Part shown: piece by piece, positions 24,435-37,241 of the stretch
Layout of the letters: each line of letters starts with the position of its first letter
How positions within the stretch are numbered: position 1 is the stretch's first letter
Assembly: GCA_028023455.1 (NCBI GenBank)
Contig: JAQFVV010012396.1
Location: 7,606,085-7,670,084 of the forward strand
Reading direction: 5' to 3'
Origin: Epiperipatus broadwayi
Taxonomy: Eukaryota > Onychophora > Udeonychophora > Euonychophora > Peripatidae
Length of the DNA: 64,000 bases
Notes under the pieces: generated by a model
What the model was told of the DNA's origin: nothing
Database searches by the model: none
What the model saw: only the letters and a program-made list of their open reading frames with translations
Made by a program: the position numbers and the translations under genes

Positions 24435-25328
24435 TTAGATTGTTGGTATATTTATCGCTTGCAATATTGCATCGAATATATCTTCACCATCATGCAAGCA
24501 TCACCACATGAATTCATCTAAATAAGAATCAAGATGATGTCGAGCAGTCCCCCTCTCTTGCTTATTGCGGCATTTCAAAAGCCCCCAAAGTCTTTCTACA
24601 TTTTGGGTATGTGCCCCAGTCGTAGGATCGACAAAATTGTACGAATGATTGACTTTGAAGTGTTGGAAACCTGCAGCAGTCAATACATCCATTTTGTAGG
24701 CCTTCTAGCAGTCAGTATATATGGTGGATCCTGGTGCTATATGTTGTTTAATGAGATCTAGAAGAACAGACACTGTTCGATCTGGAATAGCAACAATGAA
24801 ACACTCCTTTGTTTCTCTACATAAGCCACCAAATAACCACTGCTGGGGAAGAATTCTTCCCTGTTGATTTTTCCATTTACTGAACAAAGTTTCGTCAACC
24901 TCTACAATTTTTCCTGGGCCTCCAATTTGGTAGGTTGAGTGAGACAGCAGACTTTCTTTACACGCTTCTCTTAAATACTGCTTCCATGCAATGACAGTTT
25001 TCCTGTCCAAATCCAACTCATTTTTTCCCAATTGCATGGTCAATTGGTTTTTGCTCCAGTAATACATAATTCGGATGGCTATAACAAATGACAATTTGCA
25101 GCCTTCCAACCAGGTCCCTTTCCAAAGTGCTATGCGACATTGACATGTTTTAATGTTGCACTTCCATTGTGCCCTTGCATTCACATAAAGCTTCATTTCA
25201 TGGCCAGATTTGCAAACTTTTTGAGAAGGCAGAACACTTTTACTTTGTAGGAACTCCACTGCTTCAAGTTCCATCTTTGGTAAATTCCAAACATTCATCA
25301 TTTTGAATAAACAAAAAATGAATAACAT
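24435..25328 (-). pseudogene. Merlin / ISXO2-like DDE transposase, two in-frame stops
   Basis: The frame runs from ATG at 25328 to the TAA at 24435-24437, 297 codons, the usual Merlin size. Order: a Cys/His-rich N-terminal zinc-binding region (C39, H43, C57, C62, C64) leading into an RxxLWKGTWLEG-type segment at about 65-76, a helical region, then the catalytic core. Candidate catalytic acids are D145 (VEVDE), D206 (IYTDC) and E245 (HTQNVERLW). RILPQQWLFGG (158-168) and VDPTTGAHTQNVE (233-245) are family landmarks. TAG at 24705-24707 (codon 208) stands right after the second Asp, where relatives usually have Trp. TGA at 24501-24503 (codon 276) follows EFMW, where relatives usually have Arg. 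Sensible protein continues after each stop with no frame change. Each stop is explained by one transition, so inactivation is recent. Either stop could in principle be read through, but two together make decay the simpler reading. Confidence 0.9.
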
Positions 25329-27120
25329 GTAAAAAATGACACACGTAAATTTGAGCTGCTGATAGTTTCAAAGCAGGATTTTGAAATGTTGTCTCAAAGT
25401 TTGCGCATATTTAATGTTGTATTCTTCTTCATCAGAAAATAATCCTTGTTAACTTTGTCAAAAAATAAACATCCCAACAACTTGTATTTCAGTACAAAAT
25501 AATTAACACCTCATAGTAGAACAAAGCAGGTATTTCAAAAGTCTAGTTCAGATTTGTTTTGATTAAATGTGTTTGCTTTGGAAATAATTTTTTTCATGTA
25601 AAATGTCTACTACATCATATTTCATTTTGAAAGAACAAACTGATTTAATAGATTACGGTGCGATAACTGATTTAATATATTATGGTGCATTTATATTTAA
25701 ATAATATATGTATATAGATATAATTCAGTATTTTCCTAAGAATCTCATATATGATGAAATGTTTAGGATACTATTAACCAGTTTCTAGCTTTTGCCAGTG
25801 CATTAAATAGTAATTGTAAAAATAAATTTAGTTTAGAGTCAGTGCCATTTTTCATTTCATTTTGGGAGGTAGCTAATGGAGTACCCAAATGGATTTATAT
25901 TCTGAATGATCTTTTTTCTATGGCATGTCACTCTTTGTATTTTCAAAATGAAATGTAATGTTATTTTGTTATACTGTTATTTTCACATGAAAAACAATTT
26001 CTTGAAACAAAAATAACTGCACAAATCCACGTACATACTATAAATGAAGGAAGACATCGGTAATTATTTTTTGTGTATTGATTTTTAATTATTAAATATT
26101 ATTAATGAATTTACATATGCCCTAATTTCAAAGCCAGGAAAAAATTAATTGCTTTACAGCTAAATAATTTGATGTTGAAAGTACTTTTCTTTTAAAAGTA
26201 TTTAGATATTGTTTGAAAATCTATGCAGACTTCATTTGTCAATTAACGCTATTTGGTGAGAAGGGGGGAATTTATATTTGTAATTAGACATCTCTTACTA
26301 AAAAAAAAAAAAGGAATTGGCAACTTTGTTTAAATAAAATGTAATGAAGTATGCATTTATATATAATTATCAGTGTCCACAGAAAATGCTACTAAATTAT
26401 AGAAAATAGTTTTTGTCCAAATGCTGAGAATCATTTATTGGGATATTATATATGCAATATTTCAATCTGCAACTTTTTAAATAACTTTTGTTACTAGTTT
26501 CAATGTCTTGTGTTGAATATTTTTTTTAATCTGCTGTTATTCATTTGGAGATCGGCTTTGAGTACAGTGCTATAATTTTCATTAAAGAAGAGTTGTAATC
26601 AAGGCAGAAAGATGTAGACCAAGTCATCATAGTATAAATGGTGCCGAAAATAGTTCCTCTTTGTCGAAATGCTCAGAATCATTTATTGGCTCTGAACCAA
26701 AAAGGTTGGTAATATTTCTACAAATATATTTTTAAAACTCTATTTTAATATTCTTAATTATTTAAATTCTTGTTAATTAAAATAACATCTTGTAACATTT
26801 TTTCCAATAAATATAATAATTTGTTCTGTAACAGTATTCGATGATTATTTTAAACTACCTTTTAAACTTTCTATTTTAAACTTGCTAATATATTTAATTA
26901 CTTACTATTTATTACTCTGTATTTAAGTGTTGTGACTTCTTATTTGCAAATAGTCTTTTTATTTTTTAAGTATTAAATGTATATTTTTGAAAAGTTACTC
27001 AGTAATTCTTATGCGGGAGGGGAGGAGAGTTTATCTCTTAGTAATACACCAAATTCTATATTTTCATTTTAATTATTTTTGATCGTATTCTTGATGCAAT
27101 TTGAGAAATAGATTCTCATG
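25329..27120. other. Merlin internal non-coding DNA upstream of the transposase
   Basis: About 1.8 kb between the transposase start and the right inverted repeat, with no open frame of note. It must hold the transposase promoter (minus strand), but in such AT-rich DNA I cannot single one out. Confidence 0.5.
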
Positions 27121-28454
27121 TAATATTCTTTTTAGCTTATATAACCATTGCATTTAAATGTGATCATTTGCAAATATTGAAAGCTCCTTAATTTGCCATG
27201 TTTGTCTGCCATGTTTGCTGTTTGATCAATCACGGACTCAGTTATTTTTAAAATTTTAATTATTATAGGATATTACATCATTTTCTTGTTTGTTTTTAAT
27301 ATAATTTATACTTTCCATGTATTTCTTGGATATATAAATATCTTCAGTCATTTTTATTTTTCGATTTAAGTGAAGACATTTTGATGTTAGGGAGGAGAGG
27401 TTTTTCTCTTATTTTCATGAAATTTTTAAATTTGAATTTTATAGTACTGTACTATTCTTTTTAGCTTATATAACCATTGCTTTTATATCTGATCATTTGC
27501 AAATATTGACATCTACTTAAAATGTTGAAAGGTAAATAATTTGATGATTTTGGAATTCCCGCTTTTTTGTCCACCATGTTTGCTGTTTGATCAATCACGG
27601 ACTCAGTTATTTTTTAAATTTTAATTATTATAGGATATTACATCATTTTCTTGTTTGTTTTTAATATAATTTATACTTTTCCATGTATTTCTTGGATATA
27701 TATATATATATCCTCAGTCATTTTTATTTTTCAATTTAAGTGAAAAAAATTTTATTTGGGGAGAGGGGTAGGTGATTCTCATAATTGCATGGTTTTTTCA
27801 TTTTTTTTATTTGAATTTCATACCATTTTGTTGTTTTTTTATTTGTCATTTTTTCAGACACTTTAATCACTTTTTTAATTTTTTTAGTTCAATTTCATAG
27901 CATTTAGTTTTTTTTATTTTATTTGTGAATTTTGAGCCACTTTTGTCCACCATATTTGTTTTTGTATTAATCGTGGACTTATTAATTTTTTAAATTTGAA
28001 TTATTATAGGATTTCTTACCATTTTCTTGTTTTTTTTTTATGATCTATTTCTTGTGTATATATATATCCTCAGACATTTCTATTTTTCGATTTAAATGAA
28101 GAAATATTGAGTTTAAGAGGGGGTGTTCATGTTTGTTTGTTTTTTTTTATTTGAATTTCATAGCATTTTGTTCTTTTGTTTTTTATTGGGCAATTTTCAG
28201 ACACTTTCATCGCTTTTTTTTATTTGTCAAATTTTAGCCACATTGGTATTTTTTTTTTTTACTTGTTAATTTTTAGCCAGTTTAGTAAAATTTTTTTTAC
28301 TTGTCAATTTTTAGCCAGTTTTGTAACTTTTTTTTTTTACTTGTCAATTTTTAGGCACTTTTGAAAATAAATTTATCATTGCAGGTTTCAGACGAGTTGT
28401 TGATGATGTTGCAGCGCCATCTGATGGTGGCAGTACACTTCCTCCTCAACTACC
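27121..28454 (-). repeat. Right terminal inverted repeat of Merlin (~1.33 kb)
   Basis: Reverse complement of 22336-23766 with scattered differences and about 100 bp of net length difference, mostly in the minisatellite and in one block. The blocks GGACTCAGTTATTTTT, ATTATAGGATATTACATCAT and CTTCAGTCATTTTTATTTTT recur in it as in the left arm. Confidence 0.85.
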
Positions 28455-28630
28455 ATTTTTTTATGACATGTTACTCTCAATTAATTAATGACATCTTTAA
28501 ATTAGTCTAAAAAAGATTTTTTGAAGTCATTTTTTTTCTTTTTTTAAAATAAATTGTCCATGAATCAATCATTATTTTTAGATTTTAATTTAATTCAAGC
28601 TAAATTATTTACTTGTTATCTTTTAAAATA
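28455..28630. other. Spacer between two DNA transposons
   Basis: Short AT-rich stretch between the Merlin right end and the next element. The start of the 28554-28778 open frame falls here but spans the element boundary and is not a gene. Confidence 0.4.
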
Positions 28631-29850
28631 CACCTGGGTCTCATTTTATGTGGATTTTTTTAATGCAATTTTGAAATTATGTGATTCATGTTTTTTCTTA
28701 ATATCTTTTTATGTGGGTTTTCTTTTATGCAATAAAGAAGTTCATATTTCACTGTATTTATTAGATATCAAGAAATAAAATTATTAATAATTTATTTTGA
28801 GTTGAAATACATTTTTTTTTCAAAAATATTATGTTATATTAGCAGCTAATGTGAATATGGCCTGAAGCCATTTAATAATTTTAGCTTCTATGTAAATAAT
28901 CTACTTATACTTAAGAGTAAATAATAATAATAGATTTATACTTATGAGTATAAAAATATTGCAATGAATATTCAAAAAATTTAAGCTTTTAAAACATATT
29001 TTGTTAGATATAATAGAAATAAATATTCTTATAGATTTTTAAAAATAATCAGAATTAACAAAGATTTTGTAAACTGAAAATAATCTTTCCAATGATAATG
29101 TATAATCTTTTTATTTTGATAGCGATTTCATTTTTTTAATATAGAAACAAAATATGAACATTTAAAATTTATTTCAGTAGTAAACAAAAATATCTATCAA
29201 ATGAAGACAAATTTATTATTTTCTGATAAGTAATAATCATTTAATCATAGATTTTATGTTAATGTGCAAGACAGAAAAACATCAGAAAATACTAAAATCT
29301 TAGTTTGCTGCAATGAATAACCTCTTAAATTCCAATGAGAGGTAAATTGTTATATGTTTGGATATCATGAGCTTTTTAAACAATTAGTAAAATCATCATC
29401 TCAAAGTTTAATCAGCGATTACATGTGCGCAGAAAACTATTAACACAGCACAATACTAGAGATGGTGCTAGTTGTACTTTCTCTTGCGACAAATCTGATT
29501 TTTTACCAGTTCACAAACAAACTGCATATTGTCAAATAGCAATAATGATTAAAATATATATGAAAAAATATAAAATTAAATAATAATAGTTAATAAAAAA
29601 AAGTAAAAAAAGTTTGTTTTGTATCAATTTTTTTCAAATATTTGAAATTTTTTATTAGTCATACTTTATTTCCTTATTTTTTATGTGAATTTTAAAGTAA
29701 TTTTTCCTTGTTGCTTTGCTTTTATGCAATTTCTGAAAATTACAGAACATATTCCCCAGTTTTCAAGGTAAGTTAAATCTATTTTTATGCAATTTTTTTA
29801 ATGCGGGTTTTTTGCAGAACCTGTCTACTGCATAAAATGAGACCCAGGTG
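28631..29850. mobile_element. TA-flanked DNA transposon, non-autonomous (~1.2 kb)
   Basis: The left end CACCTGGGTCTCATTTTATG and the right end CATAAAATGAGACCCAGGTG are a perfect 20-bp inverted pair. Both are flanked by TA, the target duplication typical of Tc1/mariner-like elements. Subterminal TTTTATGCAATTTTT-like motifs recur on both sides in opposite orientation (about 28660-28735 and 29725-29800). No transposase frame is present, so it is an internally deleted or non-autonomous copy. The superfamily is inferred only from TA and the end structure. Confidence 0.75.
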
Positions 29851-30902
29851 TATATAGATTTTTAAATGTCATTTTTACCAAAGAAATTATTTAAAATTTC
29901 ATTCTCATTATATATAATGCTACTCACAATCGCATATACATTTATCTATGCTTCTCTTTGTGAGTTGCTCTTGGTGAGACAGGTATAATCCAGGATTGTC
30001 ATAATCAGGAAGATAAAATTCAGGTAAAATGTTGGTATTCAATCAGTTTCCTTGTGTCTAGAATCTGATGTAATTCTGGCCAGCAAACTGTTTTGTCTAC
30101 ATTTAAGGATTTACAGACAGAGAAGGGGTTTTTTTAAAGTTCCAAATTCCAGTATAGTGAATCAGCAGCTGCTGTCTTCTTCTGTCTTGACTTCAGCTAT
30201 ATCTTCATAAGAGCTATCTGTATAGTTCTGGAAACCATCTCTTCGAACCAACTCTTTTTGGCCAGCTATTTACTGCAATTACAGCAAGCTATTCTTACTG
30301 CCCATTTCTTCTCAAAAATTTCAAAGCCAAACTTTGCATCTAGCTATGAGCCAGCTGCTTCTCTAAATATTAAAACCAGACTTTGCAACTGGCTATTAGC
30401 CAGCTGCTTCTCTAAAAATTATTAGCCAAAACTAAACTGATATTTTTACTAGCCCTTTTATAGAATCATTTGAGATGATAAAAACACATATTTAACAAAT
30501 GTGTGTTTTTTCTTATCTTTCTTGATTGGAAACAATTTTAATCCCTCCAAAAGCACTTTTAATTACAAAGTTACATTTGGCAATCTTATCAAAGATTTTA
30601 AAAATAGATAATAGAAATGTATACAAGTATTAATAAAAAGATTTTCAAAAATAAATCATGCTTGTTTTTTTTTTAAATTTCAAAACCAGAATAATATTAT
30701 TTATTTAGACATTTTTTAAAAATATATTTATTTCATAATAAAATTCTGTTTTGATTCAGAGTTATTTAACCCTTTATTTATTATTTTTATTCTAAGTGAA
30801 ATGTAGAAAATATCTACAAAAATTACTACTTTTCCTTTACTTATTATATTTATGTGCACACAGACAACTATGTTGCTGTGTGCCATGTAATCCAAATGGT
30901 TG

Positions 30903-30904
<2 letters not shown>
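29851..30904. other. Gene-free stretch with short ~50-bp tandem repeat
   Basis: At about 30320-30419 two near-identical units contain CTTTGCA(T/A)CT(A/G)GCTAT and GAGCCAGCTGCTTCTCTAAA-like sequence; weaker copies flank them (30240-30320 and 30420-30440). A small hairpin, AAAACACAT...ATGTGTGTTTT, is near 30480-30511. The region at 30000-30430 is less AT-rich but has no open frame. Confidence 0.45.

Positions 30905-30944
<40 letters not shown>
30905..30944. repeat. (TA)n microsatellite, ~40 bp
   Basis: Uninterrupted TA tract immediately before TGTACCC at 30945. Confidence 0.95.
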
Positions 30945-30947
<3 letters not shown>

Positions 30948-33900
30948 ACCCTCACCTTTTGGTCAATACAATAAATAGAAAATAAAACTAGCTCAACTAA
31001 TATAATAATGCTCCAGCTAAAATAATTATAATCTTAATATAATAAATAATAAAGATATTCTATAATTTCTACCATTCAACTAGCTCTAAATAATTAATAT
31101 ATAATATATGGTTTGATTCATGAAAATTAATTTAATAAAAACACTAATAATATCATGAGACAATTTAGTGAAGATAAAGCAGTAAAGAATTACATTGAGC
31201 CTATATCCCACAGGATACAATTTCAATGGCATAAGAACACTATCCCCTCCCCTATTATTTCAAATAATAATAATAAATTCATAGTATTCTTAAGACTTTA
31301 AATTAATAAATAATTTAATATAATATTACTAAACTAAACTCTAATCTTTTTTACCACAATATACTTATAACTATCTCATGTTCTTGAGAAATCAATCTAA
31401 TCAATTTTTAAAATATCTTCTGTAGCCAAGTATGAAAAGGGATTTTGTATCATTCCTAACTACACCTAACCAATAATAATAACAATAATAATTAATAATA
31501 TTCCTACTCCTAATTAAGTAATTATTAATCCTATCTACTATTTAACACTATGACTATTAATAATAATGATAATAACAATAATATTAATAATATAATTCCT
31601 TTATTTCTCATGTGGCATCTTAATATGGTATAATCTGAAAAATTTGTGGCAACAAACAGTAAATTGTGTGATCAATTATGATTATAATAATATTATTGCA
31701 AAAGAAAAATTATTTAAATATCATATTGTGGATAATTATTATTTTTTAAAAATCAATAATTTATTTATAATGTGCAAATGTATCATATTTATTTTGGATT
31801 CTGTTAATCATGTATTTGTGATAGTGAATAAATCAATCCACATAACACAGAGATTTATAAAAACAAGTTTAACAAATTTATTATACTTTTCATTATAATA
31901 AAACTATTTACAATATGTACAAGCTTTACTAAATAAAATCTAACAAAATATAAATGTAGCTAAAGTAAGATTAAGTTACACATTTCAACTACATAAAAAA
32001 TCAAAAAGTAAATAAGCCTTCACCACTGGCTTATGCATTATTTATCATACATAATATAAAGTAAAATGTTAATTTAGACCTACACTTTATAAACTAATGA
32101 AATCGTTTGCTAATTAAATAAATAGACAATATAGCTTTTATAACAATAATATAAATACTTAAAATAATGTCCATCTTGAAAATATGTTTTAATGTTCATC
32201 CAATAAATGAAAATTGAATTTAACAAAAATAGTGTTAATGTTATATTAGATACTTTTTGCTTGGCACCACTCTCAAAAATTCTTATATGTGTTCCATAAA
32301 AAAAAAAAAAAATGTTCATAAAATACAAGCATTCATCACACTTTGTGTTATTCATTTTGATGTTTTTTGGTTTTTTTTAAATATGCATTGATTTGTGTAA
32401 AATCAAAAATATCAAAATTATTTAAAATATCATAAACAATTGTAATTTCTTTTATCATCAAAAATAGTTTAATAAAAATATGAAAAGATAACTATGATTC
32501 TTTATTACTTTACTATCAGTATTTTTATTCAATTTCATTTGTATTTCATCTTAATCCAAACAAGAAAAACATATCTTACTTCCTTTTGAAAAACAATACA
32601 TCAATCCAAAAATTATTTATTATTTGTCTTTCATAAAATACTATGCTATACGATGTAATAACTATTGAAATTAAGATAGCAATACAATGCATATGATATG
32701 AAGGAATAACTAGAGTAAAGACTCAATAGTATAAAATATATTTAATAATCCATTGGAAACAGTGTGAAAGAATAGGTACAACTTTTGTCCAATACCTTCA
32801 AAAATGATGTCCAGGCTATTTATTCAGCTCTTACAGATCATTTTAAAATACAAAAATATCAAACACTGCCCACAGAAAATACATACAAGACCCAGGGCTA
32901 TGTTAACTGTACTACTAAGATCGAATATAGGCCATTTTCCTATCTTTTTAACATATCATACATATAAAGCATCCAAGGGCTTTCTAATATATTTCCCTGT
33001 CACTACTGATTAAAATTCCAAAATAGATCTAACAATCCACATCGCAAAAATAACTAGCATTACTCTTAATAACAAACTAAATCAACATATGATATTATCA
33101 ATCCAGAACTACTATAAGAAAAAGGTTTTATTCACTTAAAACTCAGCAACAAAAATACAAATGACTTTGATTTTAAAACATTAAAATCAATATTCAAATA
33201 GTGCATGGTTCATTCAGTTGAAAAATTATGAGCATCAATACATTATATTAAACTTTGTAATATAAGAAAGAAAAATTGTTTGCATATCTCTTTTTTTAAA
33301 AAAAATCATAGCTTATATCTCAGAATGATAATAAAAATTTATATGTGTAATTAATGCACACATACTCATGTTCAAACATACATATGGTAAAAGCAATAGT
33401 TCAAAAATTCTCCAAGCAACTCTAGAAAAAAAAAAGTACATCATAAGATAATTAAACACTTATAAATTACCTAATGGCTTTATGATTGGTCAAAAACCAC
33501 TATCTTGATGTCTTCCGTCCAAATTCGGCATGAGAAAACATATTAATCAAAAACTAATCCTCCAATACAACACTATTATACTTTTAAAATGTTTGCAAAA
33601 CTTTAAAATATTAAAAGATTTTTTAAAAATATTAATGTTGTTAGAATAATGGTAAAAACAATATTTAAAAATGCAACCTTTCCTATCCTATACAATAAAT
33701 TTTAATACTGCAGTTAGTATATTTCACATAATAATTAAAACTAAATTTATGTAATTCCAATTCATGTTTGTTCTTCAATATTAAGTTCAACCAAAAGTCT
33801 TTCATTACAATTCAATGCTTCAAATTGGAACCCCTGCAGTTGCTTCATGATGAATATTGTCTGAGAGTTTTTCTAGCACAATGCTCTCTCCCCTTGTAGT

Positions 33901-36772
33901 GCAAATAACAATAATAAAAATATATATATAAAGAAAAAAAAGTCAACTTTTTAATCTCTGTAAATCTAAAAAATTTGCTCTTCATCCTGTTCTTGAAAGT
34001 CCTTTAATACAGTCTTTATCTGTTGCTTTCTCAGAATAATAATTATTAATTTGATATCACCATTGTTTTCTGTTCATGTGAATTCTATTGGCTTCAAGAT
34101 GTATCATTAATGGCCATTCCAAAATTAGTACATACGCTAGCAGAAAATAGACATTTTTTTTAAAAAAAAATATTATCATCTAATAATACAGATATGTAAT
34201 AATAAATAACTTTATATTTAAATATTCCATAGATTATTTATTTAGTCCTGATAATTTTTGTTTTTTTTATTATCCATTTATTTTCTTTTTTGACAGGTTT
34301 TTATTATATCAAAACAATTTACACATTTTTTGATAATAACTTGTCAAAGTAATTGTATCCGTAATGATATATTTTTTAAAATTTTCATCATTTTTCCAAA
34401 AAGATTTAAATAACTTAAATAAATTTAAAAAAAAAACTACTGTACTTTTAAAATATATATAGTCAATAGTATAATGAAGAAGGACATATTTTCTTATACT
34501 ATAATTTCATCTTGAATATTTTTATAACTTTAAAGAAACATTTAGTTTCAGTCTTTTCCGGGTAATTTTATTATCCTACTATCTTTAAAAGTTCTTAAAA
34601 ATGTATACACAAACATGTTAATTCTCTGAGAGATATTTCCAAATAATATCTTCCTTAAAATCCAAAGCATTTTATTTAAATAATAACAGTTTTTAAATAG
34701 CATGAGAAAAAATATATTTTCCTCTGTCATTTGTTTCACCATCACTAGCCTTCCCTCATGCATAAATTCAGGTATATGCTCCATAATTACTATGAACTTG
34801 ATTTCAGTTTTAGATAAAAATAACTAGTAGGAAACTAATTGGTTTTAGGAAAATATTCTTATTTTAACTTAATAAATTTTATAATTCTTTACAATTTTAA
34901 AAAAAATAATAAAAATTTTAAAATTGAAACTAATTGACTATTTTAATAATATACTGGGTACTATTTACAAATAATAAAATACAAAAGAAGTAATAATACT
35001 AATAAAACAATGAGAGCATTCATTTATGTACCGGCTCTAACTTACAATCTGATTGGTTACTTGATCCTCAGCTTACAAAACTAATTTACATAAATGTCAA
35101 TTTCACATTTTTAAAATTTGAAATAATATTATGAGTTACCACTTATAATATTAATATTATGATAATATTTAATTCTAAATTAATTTTATAATTTTACTGA
35201 AACAAATTAAACACTTTAAAATAATATATTTTAAATAATACTTTATCAATTTATCTAACACTTAATTTTAATGTATTTATTTTTTAAATTTATCTTTATT
35301 AACTACAACTATTTTAACGACAACTAATTAAATAATTTTCTATATTTATTTTTGTGATATTCAAATGTTTTCAATTTTTCAAAATAATTCTGAAAGTAAT
35401 TTTGAAACTTTCTTTTAAAAAAACTTGCAAGCACACACAAAAAAATACATGCATTGTTAGTCACATGACTTTAATTTCAGACAAAAAATGTTGCAATTTT
35501 TTATATTCACTGTCTGAAATGGAATTAATTAAATATTTAACTACAAAATATTATAAAAAATAATAAAATAATGATAAAATTTGGAATAATAAATTTTGAC
35601 ATTATTTAAACAATAAATAAAATTGAATACACTTGTATATCCCACAAAATACTAAAACTTTTAATAAACAATTATAATATAAATTTAAATCTACTTTTAT
35701 TAAAATGCATTTAATAACTTATTTAATTTTAAATCATTATTTAAAAATTAGTTTTCAACATCTTATTTAAAAGACTTTTAATACATCATTTTCATTATTA
35801 TCATTATGGCCAGTTCTCCCAACCATACAAAATTATAATATTTAATTTTAGCATTTTATCATAGCTTTTAAATATTTTATAACTTTTAACTTCATCTTAA
35901 CCCTTTTCCCGCCTCTTACGAGGCTCCTCGTTGACATCTAACATCACTCTAACTCTGCCAGTTCTTATGCTAAAATATTCATTTGACAGATATTGAATAG
36001 GTTTTTAAAAGTTCTGTAAGATGGTGCCCTCTTCCGAATTATTTTACAAGTAAAAAATAAAAAAAAATGCATTTAAACCTAAACAAAGAAAGAACATTAG
36101 TTGTGATTAGTTGTTAGCGTGCTCTCAGCCAAAAAAGACATTCTAATTGGCTGGAAAGAACAAAGAAACCGCCTGATCAAAGAAAATAAAGAAAAACGCT
36201 GAGATTTTCATTTCAAATATGATTTAAAGTATTATAAAAGTATATTTTGAGAAATTACAAATTATTTTCAGAGAGAATACTAAAAAAACAAAATTATTTT
36301 CGAAAAATATTGAAGATTTTAGTAAAAATATTTAAGATTTAGTAAAAAGAAATATTTACTTTTCTATAACGTAAAAGTCGACCTTTTTGTTTATATTATA
36401 GCTTTTATGTTGCCGAAATTGAATATTTTAGAATAAATAAATAGCAATTTATTTTTGAAAGAACTTTTGTTCTCTTCATAACCTGAAAAATTAGTAATAT
36501 ACTTTTTATAAACGTATCTGAGTTGAATTTAATATTATAGGCGAATATGTTTTAACAATAGGCTTTGTCTTCAGTTTGTGAGTTGGCCAATTAAAAGATT
36601 TGATTTTTACCTCATACAACCAATAATATAATTAGCAGTTAAAAGGTTAACAAAGTTTTAAAAACCCTATTAACAATGCTATAGCACTTACAATACTTAA
36701 ATTTCTTTTAATTTAAATTTTTTTAAGAAATTGATTTACAAAGCCTATTTAGACCTAATAAAAAAGGATACA
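30945..36772. mobile_element. Candidate large TGT...ACA repeat unit A1 (5.8 kb, non-coding)
   Basis: It begins TGTACCC directly after (TA)n and ends GGATACA directly before another (TA)n (36773-36795). About 280 bp inside the left end is ATGGCATAAGAACACTATC. The same motif lies about 300 bp inside the right end of the proven insertion 41865-46448 (opposite orientation) and, less exactly, inside 37470. That links the three termini as one family. No open frame exceeds about 85 residues and no protein is recognisable, so the unit is a non-autonomous element, a very long solo LTR, or several nested insertions. The ends are better supported than the interior. Confidence 0.4.
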
Positions 36773-36794
36773 ATATATATATATATATATATAT

Positions 36795-37111
36795 ATGTCC
36801 ACAGATGGCGTCCTACCAAAAACACCTATCAAGCGTATTTTCGTTTACATAAACGTCAGAGTAGTTAGTATTCACTATCTCTAACTATAATTCCACTTTC
36901 AGATCATGATTTCAAGCTATTTGCTATCGTCAGTGAAAGACAGGAATAAAGTTTCTTTATTCCTGTCTTTCACTGACGATAGCAAATAGCTTGAAATCAT
37001 GATCTGAAAGTGGAATTATAGTTAGAGATAGTGAATACTAACTACTCTGACGTTTATGTAAACGAAAATACGCTTGATAGGTGTTTTTGGTAGGACGCCA
37101 TCTGTGGACAT
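36795..37111. repeat. Perfect snapback: 157-bp arms, 3-bp loop
   Basis: The left arm 36795-36951 is the exact reverse complement of the right arm 36955-37111, base for base, with TTT between. The ends read ATGTCCACAGATGGCG... and ...CGCCATCTGTGGACAT. The outside is (TA)n on the left and TAAATAC on the right, so a TA target duplication with TGTCC...GGACA ends is possible. There is no open frame. A transcript of either strand would fold into one long double-stranded hairpin. It could be a very young palindromic MITE, a small-RNA precursor, or a fold-back artefact of library or assembly. Confidence 0.9.
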
Positions 37112-37153
37112 AAATACAAGCGTTAGCAAGTTTTTTAACTTGCATTTTTGTTT

Positions 37154-37156
<3 letters not shown>

Positions 37157-37239
<83 letters not shown>
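37157..37239. repeat. (TA)n microsatellite, ~83 bp
   Basis: Longest TA tract in the window. Between it and the snapback is a small hairpin, GCAAGTTTTTTAACTTGC. Confidence 0.95.

Positions 37240-37241
<2 letters not shown>

Larger units (their letters stand above)
22336..28454 (-). mobile_element. Merlin (IS1016/ISXO2-like) DNA transposon with long inverted repeats
   Basis: The element is 6119 bp. Its ends are inverted: the left starts GGTAGTTGAGGAGGGAGTG and the right ends with the near-complement CACTTCCTCCTCAACTACC. The flanking 8 bp are GTTTTTTT on the left and ATTTTTTT on the right, a 7/8 match that fits the 8-9 bp duplications known for Merlin, although T-runs are weak evidence. The inverted arms run about 1.4 kb inward on each side and enclose one transposase pseudogene on the minus strand, a tandem repeat and non-coding DNA. 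Merlin transposons move by cut and paste. This copy is inactive because the transposase has two stops. Confidence 0.85.

Noticed and set aside
24534-24761. Plus-strand frame across the transposase
   Set aside because: Shadow of the transposase on the opposite strand.
22516-28364. Phe-rich frames in the Merlin arms suggesting a membrane protein
   Set aside because: They translate the ~40-bp A/T-rich minisatellite and appear in both mirrored arms.
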